A DNA stretch of 47,868 bases from JBKDZL01 sp047971145 (GCA_047971145.1 JBKDZL010000046.1:1-47868); one strand, 5' to 3'; numbered from the stretch's first letter, positions 16,036 through 25,027 are shown. Notes: generated by a model from the sequence alone, not told the origin. Made by a program: numbers and translations.

Positions 16036-17964
16036 ATGATTAATTATCTTAAAGGAATTTGTATTTTATTAACTCTTATCTCAACTTACCAATTATTAGG
16101 GATGGCTATTAGTAAATCTAATAAGCAACATGGTTATAATTTTGTTATTGGTTTTTTTGCTTATACTGCATTATTGGCTAGTGTCGGCATTTTCTTACAA
16201 TTATTGAATAGTAAATGGATTTATTTTTTAATTATTTCCTTATTGTTGTGGTTGGCAATTATTATCTTTATTGTTTATTCCATTAAGAAAAAGCGTATTA
16301 TTCTCAATAAAGAATTTTTTTCTAGCTATTTAAAGACAACTATAGTTGTCTTGTTGGCGGCTTTAGTGGTATTTTTTATCACAATGCAGTCACCTGCTGC
16401 TTTTTGGATTAATAATATGACTGATGGTGGTTTTTATATTAATAGAATGGCGAATTTACCTTATTTGCCAACTTTGAGTACTTTTGATCCTATTACAGGC
16501 TTGGAAGCTCCTTTTAGTTTAAGTTATTCTTTGAATACTTTTGAGTTAGAGTCTTCGCTTTATATCTTTTTAACTAATATTTCCTCAACAGTATATGCTC
16601 GCTGTTTTTTAGCTTTTTTAAATATTTATGTTTTTCTAAATATCTATAATGTTTTTTGTGAGTTTATTTTCAGTAAGTGGCAAAGTCAGTATAAAAATCT
16701 TGTTTTTACTTGTTTTTCAGCTAGTTTTTATTTAATGTTGGGGATTTGTATAGGATCTTATTTGACAAATGTGGAAGAAGCTTGGCGTTTGGCTACTGCG
16801 GTTTATTTTGGTTCTAGTTTTTGTATGGCTATTGCCCCTTTTGCCTTATGTCTGCCTGTTATGGATAGGAATATTAAAGGCTTCTTGCGAATTTTTTGTA
16901 TTGGTGTTGTTTGTTTGACTTTAGTATCTCGCTCATCAGTCGCAATACCAATTATTGTTTTGTTTGCTTTGATTTATGGCTTTTATCAAATCTTACATTT
17001 AGTAAAAAACAAGCTTATTAAGACTGTTTTAGTTATTATATATTTCATTAGTCTAATGTTGATAGGCTTAATTTTAGAGAAGCTTAATTTAGTGCCTTTT
17101 GTTAATTATGAATTATTTTTAAGCATGGTTAGTAATATATTAAGTGTTGTGGTGCTGATTATTTTTGTGATTAGTGTTTACTTTATACAAGATAAAAATA
17201 TCAAATTGTTATTTTATTGTATTTTATTTGGCATTCTTGTTTTTCTCTTTATTCCTGTGTTACAAAACATTATTTTTACAGCTAGTGAATTTTATTTTGT
17301 TTATCATAGATTATTAATAACCTTAGAGTTATTTATCTATTTTGTAGCATTTGTATTATTATATGTTTCTTTTATCAAAGTGTTAAATAAACATCAGACT
17401 CAAGTTATCTTGGCTTTGGCGACTTTGGTTCTTTGTTTTGCTATTACTTGTCATAATAGAGAAATTAGCCTTGGTAGTATCAGGAAAACTGCCGCAGTAT
17501 ATTTTCATAATAGTGAAATTATATCAAGAACCACTACTAAGTTAGCTGAGACATTAGAAAACTATTATAAAGAAACCAAAGAAACACTCTATGCGATTGT
17601 CCCAAATGGTAGTTCCTCTGGAGATTATGGTCATATAATTTCTAGTATTGTTCGTTATAAAACACCCCATACTATAGTGGTATCAGGGACTTTAAGAATT
17701 TATCAAGAATACCATAATGAGGGTAATATGTTTGATGGCTTTACCTTGCAAGAGCAAAATATTATTGAATCATTAAGTAATGATAGTGATCAAGCGACGC
17801 AATATCAAGCCGCAAACATTTTGAGCAAATATCCAATTAATTGTGTAGTTTTACCAAACAGTCACAACAATAGCTCAGAGGTTATGAGCAAACTAGGATT
17901 TTTTTATGTGAGTTCTGTTACTGACAATGATTATGAGCTATTTAGTATGTATGTTAGAAAGTGA
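16036..17964 (+). CDS. Polytopic membrane protein, possible GT-C glycosyltransferase
   Basis: 642 residues, about 12-14 hydrophobic segments up to residue ~490, then a soluble domain of ~150 residues (YYKETKETLYAIVPNG to the end) placed outside or inside the membrane. An extended loop after the third to fourth segments, AFWINNMTDGGFYINRMANLPYL, is polar and contains Asp in DGG. Large multi-span proteins with such loops next to a polyprenyl-phosphate-sugar synthase are usually GT-C transferases that decorate exported glycans (GacL, YfhO types); a Wzy polymerase is the main alternative. I recognise no exact family. AAAGGGT precedes the ATG, 11 bases after the GT2 stop. Confidence 0.75.
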   Translation: MINYLKGICILLTLISTYQLLGMAISKSNKQHGYNFVIGFFAYTALLASVGIFLQLLNSKWIYFLIISLLLWLAIIIFIVYSIKKKRIILNKEFFSSYLKTTIVVLLAALVVFFITMQSPAAFWINNMTDGGFYINRMANLPYLPTLSTFDPITGLEAPFSLSYSLNTFELESSLYIFLTNISSTVYARCFLAFLNIYVFLNIYNVFCEFIFSKWQSQYKNLVFTCFSASFYLMLGICIGSYLTNVEEAWRLATAVYFGSSFCMAIAPFALCLPVMDRNIKGFLRIFCIGVVCLTLVSRSSVAIPIIVLFALIYGFYQILHLVKNKLIKTVLVIIYFISLMLIGLILEKLNLVPFVNYELFLSMVSNILSVVVLIIFVISVYFIQDKNIKLLFYCILFGILVFLFIPVLQNIIFTASEFYFVYHRLLITLELFIYFVAFVLLYVSFIKVLNKHQTQVILALATLVLCFAITCHNREISLGSIRKTAAVYFHNSEIISRTTTKLAETLENYYKETKETLYAIVPNGSSSGDYGHIISSIVRYKTPHTIVVSGTLRIYQEYHNEGNMFDGFTLQEQNIIESLSNDSDQATQYQAANILSKYPINCVVLPNSHNNSSEVMSKLGFFYVSSVTDNDYELFSMYVRK

Positions 17965-17994
17965 TTTAGAGTTCTACTCAAATAAGATTAATTG

Positions 17995-18003
17995 TGTTAT
18001 GAT
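17995..18003 (+). promoter_or_regulatory. Extended -10 promoter for the GT2-DUF2304 pair
   Basis: TGTTATGAT, 27 bases before the ATG at 18031, with TAGGAG in the short leader. Confidence 0.5.
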
Positions 18004-18030
18004 AATAAAAGTTTATAGGTAGGAGTTATC

Positions 18031-18720
18031 ATGATTAAAACTTTAATTGTAGTGCCGGCATATAATGAAGCAATGAATATTGAGAAAAGCATTAATGATA
18101 TTTTAGAAAATGCCAAAGGTGTGGACTATCTTATTATTGATGATGGCAGTAATGATCATACAGCTGAAATAATTGTTAAAAATAACTTTAATTGCATACA
18201 TTGCTTTTTAAATTTAGGTTTGTTTGGTGCTGTGCAAACAGGGTTTAAATATGCTCTTAAACATGATTATCAAGCAGTAATTCAATTTGATGGTGATGGT
18301 CAACACTCCGCAAAATATTTAAAAGCGATGATTCAAGAGATTGAAAAGGGCAATAATATTGTGATTGGCTCACGCTTTGTCAGTAAAAAGAAACCTTTAT
18401 CCGCTCGAATGTTGGGTAGTCGCTTAATCAGCCTAGCTATTTTCCTTGTCACTAGAAAAACAATTAAAGATCCTACTAGTGGTTTAAGGGGCTATGATCG
18501 AAAAGCCATGGCAGAGTATGCGCATGATATGAACAATCCACCAGAGCCAGATACTCTAGTTTATATGTTACGTAATAAACATCAAATTAAGGAAATTCAG
18601 GTTGACATGAAAGAGAGAGAATTTGGTGAGTCATATTTAAACTTTACAAATACCATCAAATATATGAGTAGGATGCTGATTTCAATTTTTTTCATTCAGA
18701 TATTTAGGAAGGTGAAATAA
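18031..18720 (+). CDS. DPM1-like GT2, probable polyprenyl-phosphate-sugar synthase (GacI-like)
   Basis: 229 residues. TLIVVPAYNEAMNIEKSI, LIIDDGSNDHTAEI, LGLFGAVQTGFKYAL and VIQFDGDGQHSAKYL match the dolichol-phosphate-mannose synthase group, followed by VIGSRFVSKKKPLSARMLGSRLIS and DPTSGLRGYDRKA. These enzymes move a sugar from a nucleotide onto undecaprenyl phosphate, giving a donor used outside the membrane. Unlike GacI it lacks two clear C-terminal membrane segments, having only a short hydrophobic end (RMLISIFFIQIF). One base separates it from the DUF2304 gene, a known partner. Confidence 0.9.
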   Translation: MIKTLIVVPAYNEAMNIEKSINDILENAKGVDYLIIDDGSNDHTAEIIVKNNFNCIHCFLNLGLFGAVQTGFKYALKHDYQAVIQFDGDGQHSAKYLKAMIQEIEKGNNIVIGSRFVSKKKPLSARMLGSRLISLAIFLVTRKTIKDPTSGLRGYDRKAMAEYAHDMNNPPEPDTLVYMLRNKHQIKEIQVDMKEREFGESYLNFTNTIKYMSRMLISIFFIQIFRKVK

Positions 18721-18721
18721 T

Positions 18722-19078
18722 ATGTCTTTACAATTACAATTAGTGTTTATAAGTGCTAGTATTATTACGCTATTTTTTGTTGTTATGGGTATAAGAAAAA
18801 ACAAATTAAATATTGATAGCTCAATTCTGTGGATTCTTTGGTCATTTTTATTATTAATATTAAGTGTCTTTCCAAGTTTAGCTGAGCTTATTGCTAAAAG
18901 TATGGGGTTTATTTCTACTAGTAATTTTATCTTTTCGATATTTACATTTTTCTTGTATGTAATTCTCTTTTTTCAAACAATTAAAATTTCTGACTTAAAA
19001 GAAAAAAATAAAGCATTAGTTCAAAAACTTAGTATTAAAGAATACGAAGAAAATAAAAATTTTAAGGTCAAAAAATAA
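18722..19078 (+). CDS. DUF2304 small membrane protein (GacJ-like partner)
   Basis: 118 residues with three hydrophobic segments: about 4-22, 33-49 and 68-85, then a charged, coiled-coil-like tail (KISDLKEKNKALVQKLSIKEYEEN). This is the DUF2304 layout. In group A Streptococcus the equivalent small protein GacJ binds the GT2 GacI and raises its activity (established for that system). Here the gene starts one base after the GT2 stop, so the two are co-translated. The role as an activator or anchor of that enzyme is inferred; it fits the GT2's lack of its own membrane segments. Confidence 0.85.
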   Translation: MSLQLQLVFISASIITLFFVVMGIRKNKLNIDSSILWILWSFLLLILSVFPSLAELIAKSMGFISTSNFIFSIFTFFLYVILFFQTIKISDLKEKNKALVQKLSIKEYEENKNFKVKK

Positions 19079-19239
19079 TGAATTGCTTATTTGCTGATTT
19101 CCGATACAACTAAAGTAGAAGAAATCCAATAAGCAAAAAAGAACTAAAATTAAGATAGTGTAAATAAACAGTATATTTGTATTCTGCAATAAAAAAGGTA
19201 TTACTTAGTTCAGTAATTAAAAAGGAGGTCTATAATAAT

Positions 19240-20157
19240 ATGATATCCATTATTATGTCCACATATAAAGAATCAGAAGGATTTTTGTGCAAAGCCATTG
19301 AATCGATATTAAATCAGAGTTATCAAGATTTTGAATTTATTATTATTTTAGATAATCCTGATAACCAATTGCACATCAAGATAATTCAAGCTTATCTAAA
19401 ACAGGATAAACGGATTCGCTTTTTTATTAATGAGAAAAATATGGGTCTTAGTAAGTCTTTAAATAAAGCTCTAAGCTATGCTGAGGGTAAGTATATTGCA
19501 CGCATGGATGCGGATGATATTGCGCTAAGTCAGAGACTAGAAAAGCAATTAGCATATTTAGTTGAGCATAACTATGATTTGATTGGTGGTGCAGTAGAGG
19601 TCATTGATGAAGATGAAAAAATATTATATAACATAAAACATGTCCCTACTAAAGTAGAAAATATTAAAAAAATTGTGAAATATAATCAATGTATAGCTCA
19701 CCCTACTTGGTTTGCGAAAAAAACAGTTTTTGATAAACTTAATGGTTATCGAGAAATACCTTTTTGTGAAGATTATGATTTTACCCTTAGAGCTTTGATG
19801 AGAGGATTTAAAATATCAAATCTTGATGAGATAGTGTTAAAGTATCGTATGAGTAAACAGAGTATTTCTCGCAATAATTTATTAAGACAATTCTTATTTA
19901 TGAAATATATCACTTGTGAATATCAAAAAGGACAAATTGCCAATATTGAACAAGCAAATACTTATGTTGAACAACACTACTCAGCTAATAAAGAAGAAAG
20001 ATATAAAAAAGCAAATGTTTATTTTAATCAGATGTTGAAAAACTTACAAAGTAAACAGTGTATTAAATTTATCAGTAATGGTATTAAAATAGTCTTTACA
20101 TCTTTTACATTTTTACAAAAAATCTTTCGTTTTTTTATGGTTTCAATTTATAAATAA
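19240..20157 (+). CDS. GT2-family glycosyltransferase (EpsE/CpsJ type)
   Basis: 305 residues. ISIIMSTYKESEGFLCKAIESILNQSYQDFEFIIILDNP then ARMDADDIALSQRLEKQLAYL carries the DADD metal motif, and EIPFCEDYDFTLRALMRG the catalytic ED region, with LKYRMSKQSIS following. Enzymes of this kind often use UDP-sugars (galactose, GalNAc); here the donor is unknown. AGGAGGT at 19223-19229 sets the ATG at 19240; an upstream start at 19177 would place that site inside the gene and adds an unlikely leader. A gap of 161 bases precedes it, holding only a spaced inverted repeat. Confidence 0.88.
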   Translation: MISIIMSTYKESEGFLCKAIESILNQSYQDFEFIIILDNPDNQLHIKIIQAYLKQDKRIRFFINEKNMGLSKSLNKALSYAEGKYIARMDADDIALSQRLEKQLAYLVEHNYDLIGGAVEVIDEDEKILYNIKHVPTKVENIKKIVKYNQCIAHPTWFAKKTVFDKLNGYREIPFCEDYDFTLRALMRGFKISNLDEIVLKYRMSKQSISRNNLLRQFLFMKYITCEYQKGQIANIEQANTYVEQHYSANKEERYKKANVYFNQMLKNLQSKQCIKFISNGIKIVFTSFTFLQKIFRFFMVSIYK

Positions 20158-20192
20158 GAATTTAGTTGATATTTAAATCACTTAGGGTTTTA

Positions 20193-20221
20193 TTGCATAA
20201 AAAGCCTTACGATAGTATAAT
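20193..20221 (+). promoter_or_regulatory. Promoter of the rml operon
   Basis: TTGCAT, 17 bases, TATAAT. The transcript would have a leader of about 54 bases with a spaced repeat GTATCT/AGATAC and a G-rich ribosome-binding site (GAGGTGGG) before rmlA. Confidence 0.55.
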
Positions 20222-20281
20222 AATTAAGAAAGTATCTAGTAATATTTATATTTAAAAAGATACACATTGTGAGGTGGGTGT

Positions 20282-21175
20282 ATGAAAGGAATAGTGTTAG
20301 CTGGAGGGAGTGGAACTCGCTTATATCCTCTAACTAAAGTAACTAGTAAACAATTATTACCGATTTATGATAAACCAATGATTTATTATCCTTTATCAAT
20401 TCTAATGAGGGCAGGAATTAAGGAAATATTAATTATTTCTACACCCGATGATACTGGAAGATTTAAGGAGTTATTGGGTGATGGTAGTCAATTTGGTATT
20501 AGCTTAGAGTATAAAATTCAGCCTTCTCCTGATGGTTTGGCGCAAGCTTTTATTTTGGGTGAAGAGTTTATTGGTAGTGATAGTTGTGCGATGGTATTGG
20601 GTGATAATATTTTCCATGGCCATGGCTTAACTAAACGTTTAAGGGCTGCGGCTGAAAAAGATTGTGGCGCAACGGTTTTTGGTTATTATGTAGAAGATCC
20701 TGAGCGTTTTGGTGTGGTAGAATTTGATGATGATGGTGTGGCAGTTTCTTTAGAGGAGAAACCAGATAAACCAAAATCAAACTATGCTGTAACTGGTTTG
20801 TATTTTTATGATAATAAAGTGGTAGAGTATGCGAAAAATCTTAAGCCTAGCGCAAGAGGTGAATTAGAGATTACTGATTTAAATCGCATTTATTTAGAAA
20901 ATAATGAACTTAATGTTACTTTATTAGGCGATGGTTTTACATGGCTTGATACTGGTACTCATGAGTCTTTAGTTGATGCGACTAATTTCGTCTACACTAT
21001 TGAGACTCATCAAAACCGTAAGATTGCTTGTTTAGAAGAAATTTCTTTTAATAATGGTTGGATAGATGAGCATCAATTAAACAAGACTTATCAAATTTAT
21101 AAGAAAAATCAATATGGAAAATATTTGAAGAAAATTTTAGATCATAAATTTATTGATAAAAGGACTAATAAATGA
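20282..21175 (+). CDS. rmlA: Glucose-1-phosphate thymidylyltransferase RmlA
   Basis: 297 residues, the family length. GIVLAGGSGTRLYPLTKVTSKQLLPIYDKPMIYYPLS contains the nucleotide loop and catalytic Lys; VLGDNIFHGHGL carries the metal-binding Asp; VVEFDDDGVAVSLEEKPDKPKSNYAVTGLYFYD and FTWLDTGTHESL complete the short-form RmlA pattern. It makes dTDP-glucose from dTTP and glucose-1-phosphate, first step to dTDP-L-rhamnose. GAGGTGGG precedes the ATG. Its stop overlaps the rmlC start as ATGA. Confidence 0.97.
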   Translation: MKGIVLAGGSGTRLYPLTKVTSKQLLPIYDKPMIYYPLSILMRAGIKEILIISTPDDTGRFKELLGDGSQFGISLEYKIQPSPDGLAQAFILGEEFIGSDSCAMVLGDNIFHGHGLTKRLRAAAEKDCGATVFGYYVEDPERFGVVEFDDDGVAVSLEEKPDKPKSNYAVTGLYFYDNKVVEYAKNLKPSARGELEITDLNRIYLENNELNVTLLGDGFTWLDTGTHESLVDATNFVYTIETHQNRKIACLEEISFNNGWIDEHQLNKTYQIYKKNQYGKYLKKILDHKFIDKRTNK

Positions 21176-21747
21176 AAATAGTAAAAACTGATATTTCTGA
21201 GGTTTTAATAATTGAGCCTGATTGTTTTGGTGATGAGCGAGGTTGGTTTATGGAGAGCTACTCAAAAAATAAATTTAGAGAGCTTGGTATTACTAATGAA
21301 TTTGTTCAAGATAATCATTCAATGTCACAAAAAAAAGGGACACTAAGAGGCTTGCATTTTCAAAATCACCCTTATGCCCAAGCTAAACTTGTGCGCTGTA
21401 CTAAAGGTGAGGTAATTGATGTGGCAGTTGATTTGCGCAAAGGAAGCCCTACTTATAAAAAGTGGGTTAGTGTTAAGCTAAGTGCTGAAAATAAAAAAAT
21501 GTTTTATATACCATCAGGTTTTGCCCATGGGTTTTTATGTTTGAGTGATGATGTGGATTTTCTATATTAGGTTGATAATCCTTACTCTAATGACTGTGAT
21601 AGAGGAATTCGTTATGATGATCCTAGTATTGGGGTTGATTGGGGTACTTTATTGGATGGAATTGAGCCAATCTTAAGTGAGAAAGATAAAAACGGTCCAC
21701 TATTAATTGATAGTGATTGCAATTTTGTATATAAAGGAGAAAAATAA
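21172..21747 (+). pseudogene. rmlC: dTDP-4-dehydrorhamnose 3,5-epimerase RmlC, interrupted by an in-frame amber codon
   Basis: The full frame encodes 191 residues plus the stop at 21745, the usual RmlC length, except for TAG at 21568-21570 (codon 133). Before it lie ERGWFMESYSKNKF, KGTLRGLHFQ (catalytic His), FYIPSGFAHGFLCLSDDVDFLY; after it VDNPYSNDCDRGIRYDDPSIGVDWG continues perfectly, so only one codon is wrong, where the family has Lys (FLYK). A single A-to-T change in AAG explains it. The truncated 132-residue product would lack the last strands and much of the dimer and active site. It is flanked by intact rmlA and rmlB, and the pathway needs this step. Confidence 0.93.
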
Positions 21748-21748
21748 G

Positions 21749-22777
21749 ATGAAGATTTTGGTGACAGGTGGTGCAGGGTTTATTGGTGGTAATTTTGTCC
21801 ATTATATGGTAGAAAAATATCCTGATGATCTGATTGTTAATTTGGATAAATTAACTTATGCAGGTAATTTAGAAACTTGTAAGAGTGTAGAAAATGCTAA
21901 AAATTATCGCTTTATTAAAGGTGATATTGCTGATAGAGATTTTATTTTTAAGTTGTTTGAGGCAGAAAAGTTTGATATGATAGTGAACTTTGCGGCTGAA
22001 TCTCATGTGGATCGTAGTATTGAAGATCCTGAAGTTTTTGTTAAAACTAATGTCATTGGAACTACTACTTTATTAGATGCTTGTAATACTTATGGTATTA
22101 AACGTTTTCATCAAGTTTCTACTGATGAGGTATATGGTGATTTGCCTTTGGATCGACCTGATTTATTATTTACTGAGCAAACTCCTATTCACACTTCAAG
22201 TCCCTACTCAAGTGCTAAGGCTAGTGCTGATTTATTTGTTTTGGCATATCACAGAACTTTTAATTTGCCAGTTAGTATTTCTCGCTGTTCTAATAATTAT
22301 GGTCCTTATCATTTCCCTGAAAAACTAATTCCTTTGATGATTTCACGTGCTCTAGCAGATGAGAGTCTACCTGTGTATGGAAAAGGCGATAATGTTAGAG
22401 ATTGGCTGCATGTTTATGATCATTGTGTCGCAATTGATTTGATTATCAGACATGGTAGAGTAGGTGAGGTCTATAATGTTGGTGGCCATAATGAGCGTAC
22501 TAATTTAGAAGTGGTCAAAACTATCCTAAAGGCTTTAGATAAGCCAGAAAGCTTAATCAATTTTGTTGAAGATCGAAAAGGACACGATAGGCGCTATGCT
22601 ATTGATCCTAGTAAATTAGAGACTGAATTAAACTGGAAGCCTAAATATAATTTTGATACTGGTATCAAACAAACTATTCAATGGTACTTAGATAATAAAG
22701 CTTGGTGGCAAAATATTTTAAGTGGCGATTATCAAAATTATTTTGATCAAATGTATAAAGAAAAAGGAAGAGTATAA
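21749..22777 (+). CDS. rmlB: dTDP-glucose 4,6-dehydratase RmlB
   Basis: 342 residues, an extended SDR. MKILVTGGAGFIGGNF is the NAD-binding loop; HVDRSIEDP, QVSTDEVYGDLPLD (Thr-Asp-Glu active site) and YSSAKASADLFV (Tyr-x3-Lys) are diagnostic of RmlB, as are NNYGPYHFPEKLIPL and RDWLHVYDH. It converts dTDP-glucose to the 4-keto-6-deoxy sugar. The start at 21749 is one base past the rmlC stop, with AAAGGAGA at 21733-21740; a longer frame from 21707 runs through the rmlC end and is rejected. A hairpin follows the gene. Confidence 0.97.
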   Translation: MKILVTGGAGFIGGNFVHYMVEKYPDDLIVNLDKLTYAGNLETCKSVENAKNYRFIKGDIADRDFIFKLFEAEKFDMIVNFAAESHVDRSIEDPEVFVKTNVIGTTTLLDACNTYGIKRFHQVSTDEVYGDLPLDRPDLLFTEQTPIHTSSPYSSAKASADLFVLAYHRTFNLPVSISRCSNNYGPYHFPEKLIPLMISRALADESLPVYGKGDNVRDWLHVYDHCVAIDLIIRHGRVGEVYNVGGHNERTNLEVVKTILKALDKPESLINFVEDRKGHDRRYAIDPSKLETELNWKPKYNFDTGIKQTIQWYLDNKAWWQNILSGDYQNYFDQMYKEKGRV

Positions 22778-22797
22778 GTTGATAACTTATACTCTTT
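22767..22797 (+). terminator. Hairpin/terminator at the end of rmlB
   Basis: GAGTATAAGTT and AACTTATACTC pair perfectly around a three-base loop (22770-22794), overlapping the rmlB stop. The following TTTACTTTAG is a weak U-tract, so termination may be partial. Confidence 0.55.
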
Positions 22798-22818
22798 ACT
22801 TTAGCTAAATGAATAAAA

Positions 22819-23408
22819 AATGTTGATATTTTGTTGAGTATTTATCAGGCAAATATCGAATATTAAAAAAACAATTAATTTCTTTAAACCAGTAAAGCTA
22901 TGACAAAATTATGTTATATATTTTTGATGATTCTATTAATAATAATGTGAATACTCAGATCTTTAAAGAGTATATTACTAATTTTTCTTCTGAGATTTTA
23001 GCTTATAAGGATGAAAATCTTAATTATATTAAAGAAAGCTTTTGAAAAGCTCTGAGCACACTCTTCTGCAGATTATGTGGCTTTTTGAGTGAAACCCTTG
23101 TACAATATAGAAGGCATGGTAAAAATGTCAGTGGTGTTCTTTTAGATATTAATTCTTAAGTAGATTATCTTGAGAAAATAATTAAGAGAATTAGTTTAAA
23201 AGTTACGGAATTAGAAATAAGATATCCTAATCATAAGTATTAAAAGAAATTAAAGACTTTGTTGATGTGGAAAAAAGAAGAGATTTTAAAAATCTTTAAA
23301 TATCGTTATTTAGCACCGGATATTACAAAGTTTGAAATAGTAGCCCAGATAATACCAAGTTTTCTCTTTAATTTTTTATTAAAATGGGTTAAAAAAATAA
23401 AAAATAAG
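22819..23408 (+). pseudogene. Decayed GT2 glycosyltransferase gene
   Basis: The ~640 bases between rmlB and rmlD hold no intact gene but read as a GT2 remnant when frames are joined. From 22819 comes VDILLSIYQANIEY, then, after a frame change at about 22863, LKKQLISLNQ, IFDDS, TQIFKEYI, KDENLNYIKESF, then in another frame SSADYVAF, where intact relatives continue CDQDDIW. The middle of the enzyme is missing, and the text resumes with LVQYRRHGKNVSGVL, the C-terminal acceptor motif, and a basic end. There are several stops and at least two frameshifts plus an internal deletion. The closest intact relative in the window is the gene at 10977. No function is likely to remain. Confidence 0.82.
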
Positions 23409-23419
23409 AAAGGTAAGTT

Positions 23420-24268
23420 ATGAAAATATTAGTTACAGGTTATCAAGGACAGCTCGGTTATGATATTGTCAATGAGGCAAAAGCTCGAGGTATTGAGGCA
23501 GTAGGTGTAGATTTAGCTGAGATGGATATCACTAATGCTACTCAAGTAACTGAGGTTATTTCTCAGGGCAGCTATGATGCAGTTATTCATTGTGCTGCCT
23601 ATACTGCAGTTGATCAAGCTGAAGAGTCAGTAGAGTTATGCCACAGAGTAAATGTGAAAGGTACTCAGAATATTGTCGATGTTTGTAAAAAATTAGATAT
23701 TGCGATGATGTATTTTTCTACTGATTATGTATTTTCTGGTGGTGGTAGTGAGCCTTGGAGTGAGTATGGAGTACGTCAGCCTTTAAATGTTTATGGTCAG
23801 AGTAAATATGAGGGAGAGTTGGCAGTTGAAACTTTAACTAAGCATTTTATTGTAAGAATTTCTTGGGTGTTTGGTATTAATGGCAATAACTTTGTCAAAA
23901 CCATGTTAAAGTTAGCCCAACAGCATGATAAACTAAGGGTAGTTGATGATCAAGTTGGCTCGCCTACTTATACTTTTGATTTGGCAAAGCTATGTCTGGA
24001 TATGATAGTTACTGAAGAGTATGGCACATATCATGCAACTAATGAGGGTGTTTGTAGTTGGTATGAGTTTGCCTGTGAAATTTTTAAACAAGCAAATTTA
24101 AAGGTTGAGGTTTCAGCAGTTGATAGTAGTGCTTATCCAACTAAAGCTTTAAGACCAAAAAATTCTAAAATGGGTAAAACTGAGTTAACTAAGCATAATT
24201 TTAAGCCATTAAGAAGTTGGCAAATGGCTCTGTCGCATTATTTAAAGCAGTTAAAAGAGATTAAATAA
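23420..24268 (+). CDS. rmlD: dTDP-4-dehydrorhamnose reductase RmlD
   Basis: 282 residues. MKILVTGYQGQLGYDIVNEA is the nucleotide loop, HCAAYTAVDQAEE is the RmlD signature, FSTDYVFSGGG and YGQSKYEGE (Tyr-x3-Lys) the catalytic region, with RISWVFGINGNNFVKTML and VDDQVGSPTYT following. It reduces the last keto sugar to dTDP-L-rhamnose. AAAGGT precedes the ATG. It is cut off from rmlB by the decayed GT2, whose end merges into its leader, so read-through or an unseen promoter must express it. Confidence 0.96.
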   Translation: MKILVTGYQGQLGYDIVNEAKARGIEAVGVDLAEMDITNATQVTEVISQGSYDAVIHCAAYTAVDQAEESVELCHRVNVKGTQNIVDVCKKLDIAMMYFSTDYVFSGGGSEPWSEYGVRQPLNVYGQSKYEGELAVETLTKHFIVRISWVFGINGNNFVKTMLKLAQQHDKLRVVDDQVGSPTYTFDLAKLCLDMIVTEEYGTYHATNEGVCSWYEFACEIFKQANLKVEVSAVDSSAYPTKALRPKNSKMGKTELTKHNFKPLRSWQMALSHYLKQLKEIK

Positions 24269-24301
24269 TATTAATAAAACAAAGTGTAGGAGGAGTAACT
24301 T

Positions 24302-25009
24302 ATGAATGTAGCAATTATAATTGCCGGTGGTAGTGGTAATCGGATGGGACATGATATCCCTAAACAATTTATTAATGTCTATGATAAGCCAGTGTTGATT
24401 TACACACTAGAAGGTTTTCAGAAACATCCAGAAATCGATGCGATTGGAGTAGTTTGTATTGATGGTTGGCAAGATGTTTTATGGGCTTATGCGAAACAAT
24501 TTGACATCAGCAAATTAAAGTGGGTAGTTAGTGGCGGTAAAACAGGTCAAGAATCAATAAAAAAAGGTGTTGATAACTTAATAAATGTTTGTGATGAAGA
24601 TGATTTGGTGATTATTCATGATGGTATTCGTCCTTTAGTCGATGCGAGTGTTTTAAGTGATGTTATTAGGGTTTGTCAAAAATATGGTAATGCAGTTACA
24701 TCAATGCCCTATAATGAGCAAATATTTGTTAAGCAAGATGAAACCTGCACTAAACAATATATCCCTAGAGAAACTCTTCGCAGAGTTTCAACACCTCAGG
24801 CTTATAAATATGAAGAGTTACGCAGTGCTTATCAAGAAGCTTTTGAGAAGGAAATTGGTATTTATGGCTCATCTTATACCAATACAATGATGGTAGATTT
24901 AGGCAAAACATTATATTTTGCAGCTGGATCAGATAAGAATATTAAATTAACTACTCAAGATGATTTGGAGTTATTTAAAGCTTATGTGAAAGCCAATAAA
25001 AGTTATTAA
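24302..25009 (+). CDS. IspD/TarI-family cytidylyltransferase for a CDP-activated alditol
   Basis: 235 residues. VAIIIAGGSGNRMGHDIPKQFINVYDKPVLIYTLE is the IspD/TarI nucleotide loop; IIHDGIRPLVDASVL holds the metal Asp; YIPRETLRRVSTPQAYKYEEL matches TarI/Bcs1 more than housekeeping IspD. With SDR and LicD genes directly after, it probably charges a polyol phosphate (ribitol, mannitol or similar) with CTP for attachment to the glycan. A role as the isoprenoid enzyme IspD is the alternative, made unlikely by context. AGGAGGAG precedes the ATG. Confidence 0.88.
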   Translation: MNVAIIIAGGSGNRMGHDIPKQFINVYDKPVLIYTLEGFQKHPEIDAIGVVCIDGWQDVLWAYAKQFDISKLKWVVSGGKTGQESIKKGVDNLINVCDEDDLVIIHDGIRPLVDASVLSDVIRVCQKYGNAVTSMPYNEQIFVKQDETCTKQYIPRETLRRVSTPQAYKYEELRSAYQEAFEKEIGIYGSSYTNTMMVDLGKTLYFAAGSDKNIKLTTQDDLELFKAYVKANKSY

Positions 25010-25027
25010 TGGAAGTAAAGGTAATTT

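Noticed and set aside
19083..19136. Inverted repeat TTGCTTATT / AATAAGCAA before a GT2 gene
   Set aside because: Arms of nine bases are 36 bases apart with no U-tract on the plus strand and no transposase or target duplication; not enough for a terminator or a mobile-element end.
20222..20281. Riboswitch in the rmlA leader
   Set aside because: Only a weak spaced repeat (GTATCT/AGATAC) is present; no known aptamer pattern.
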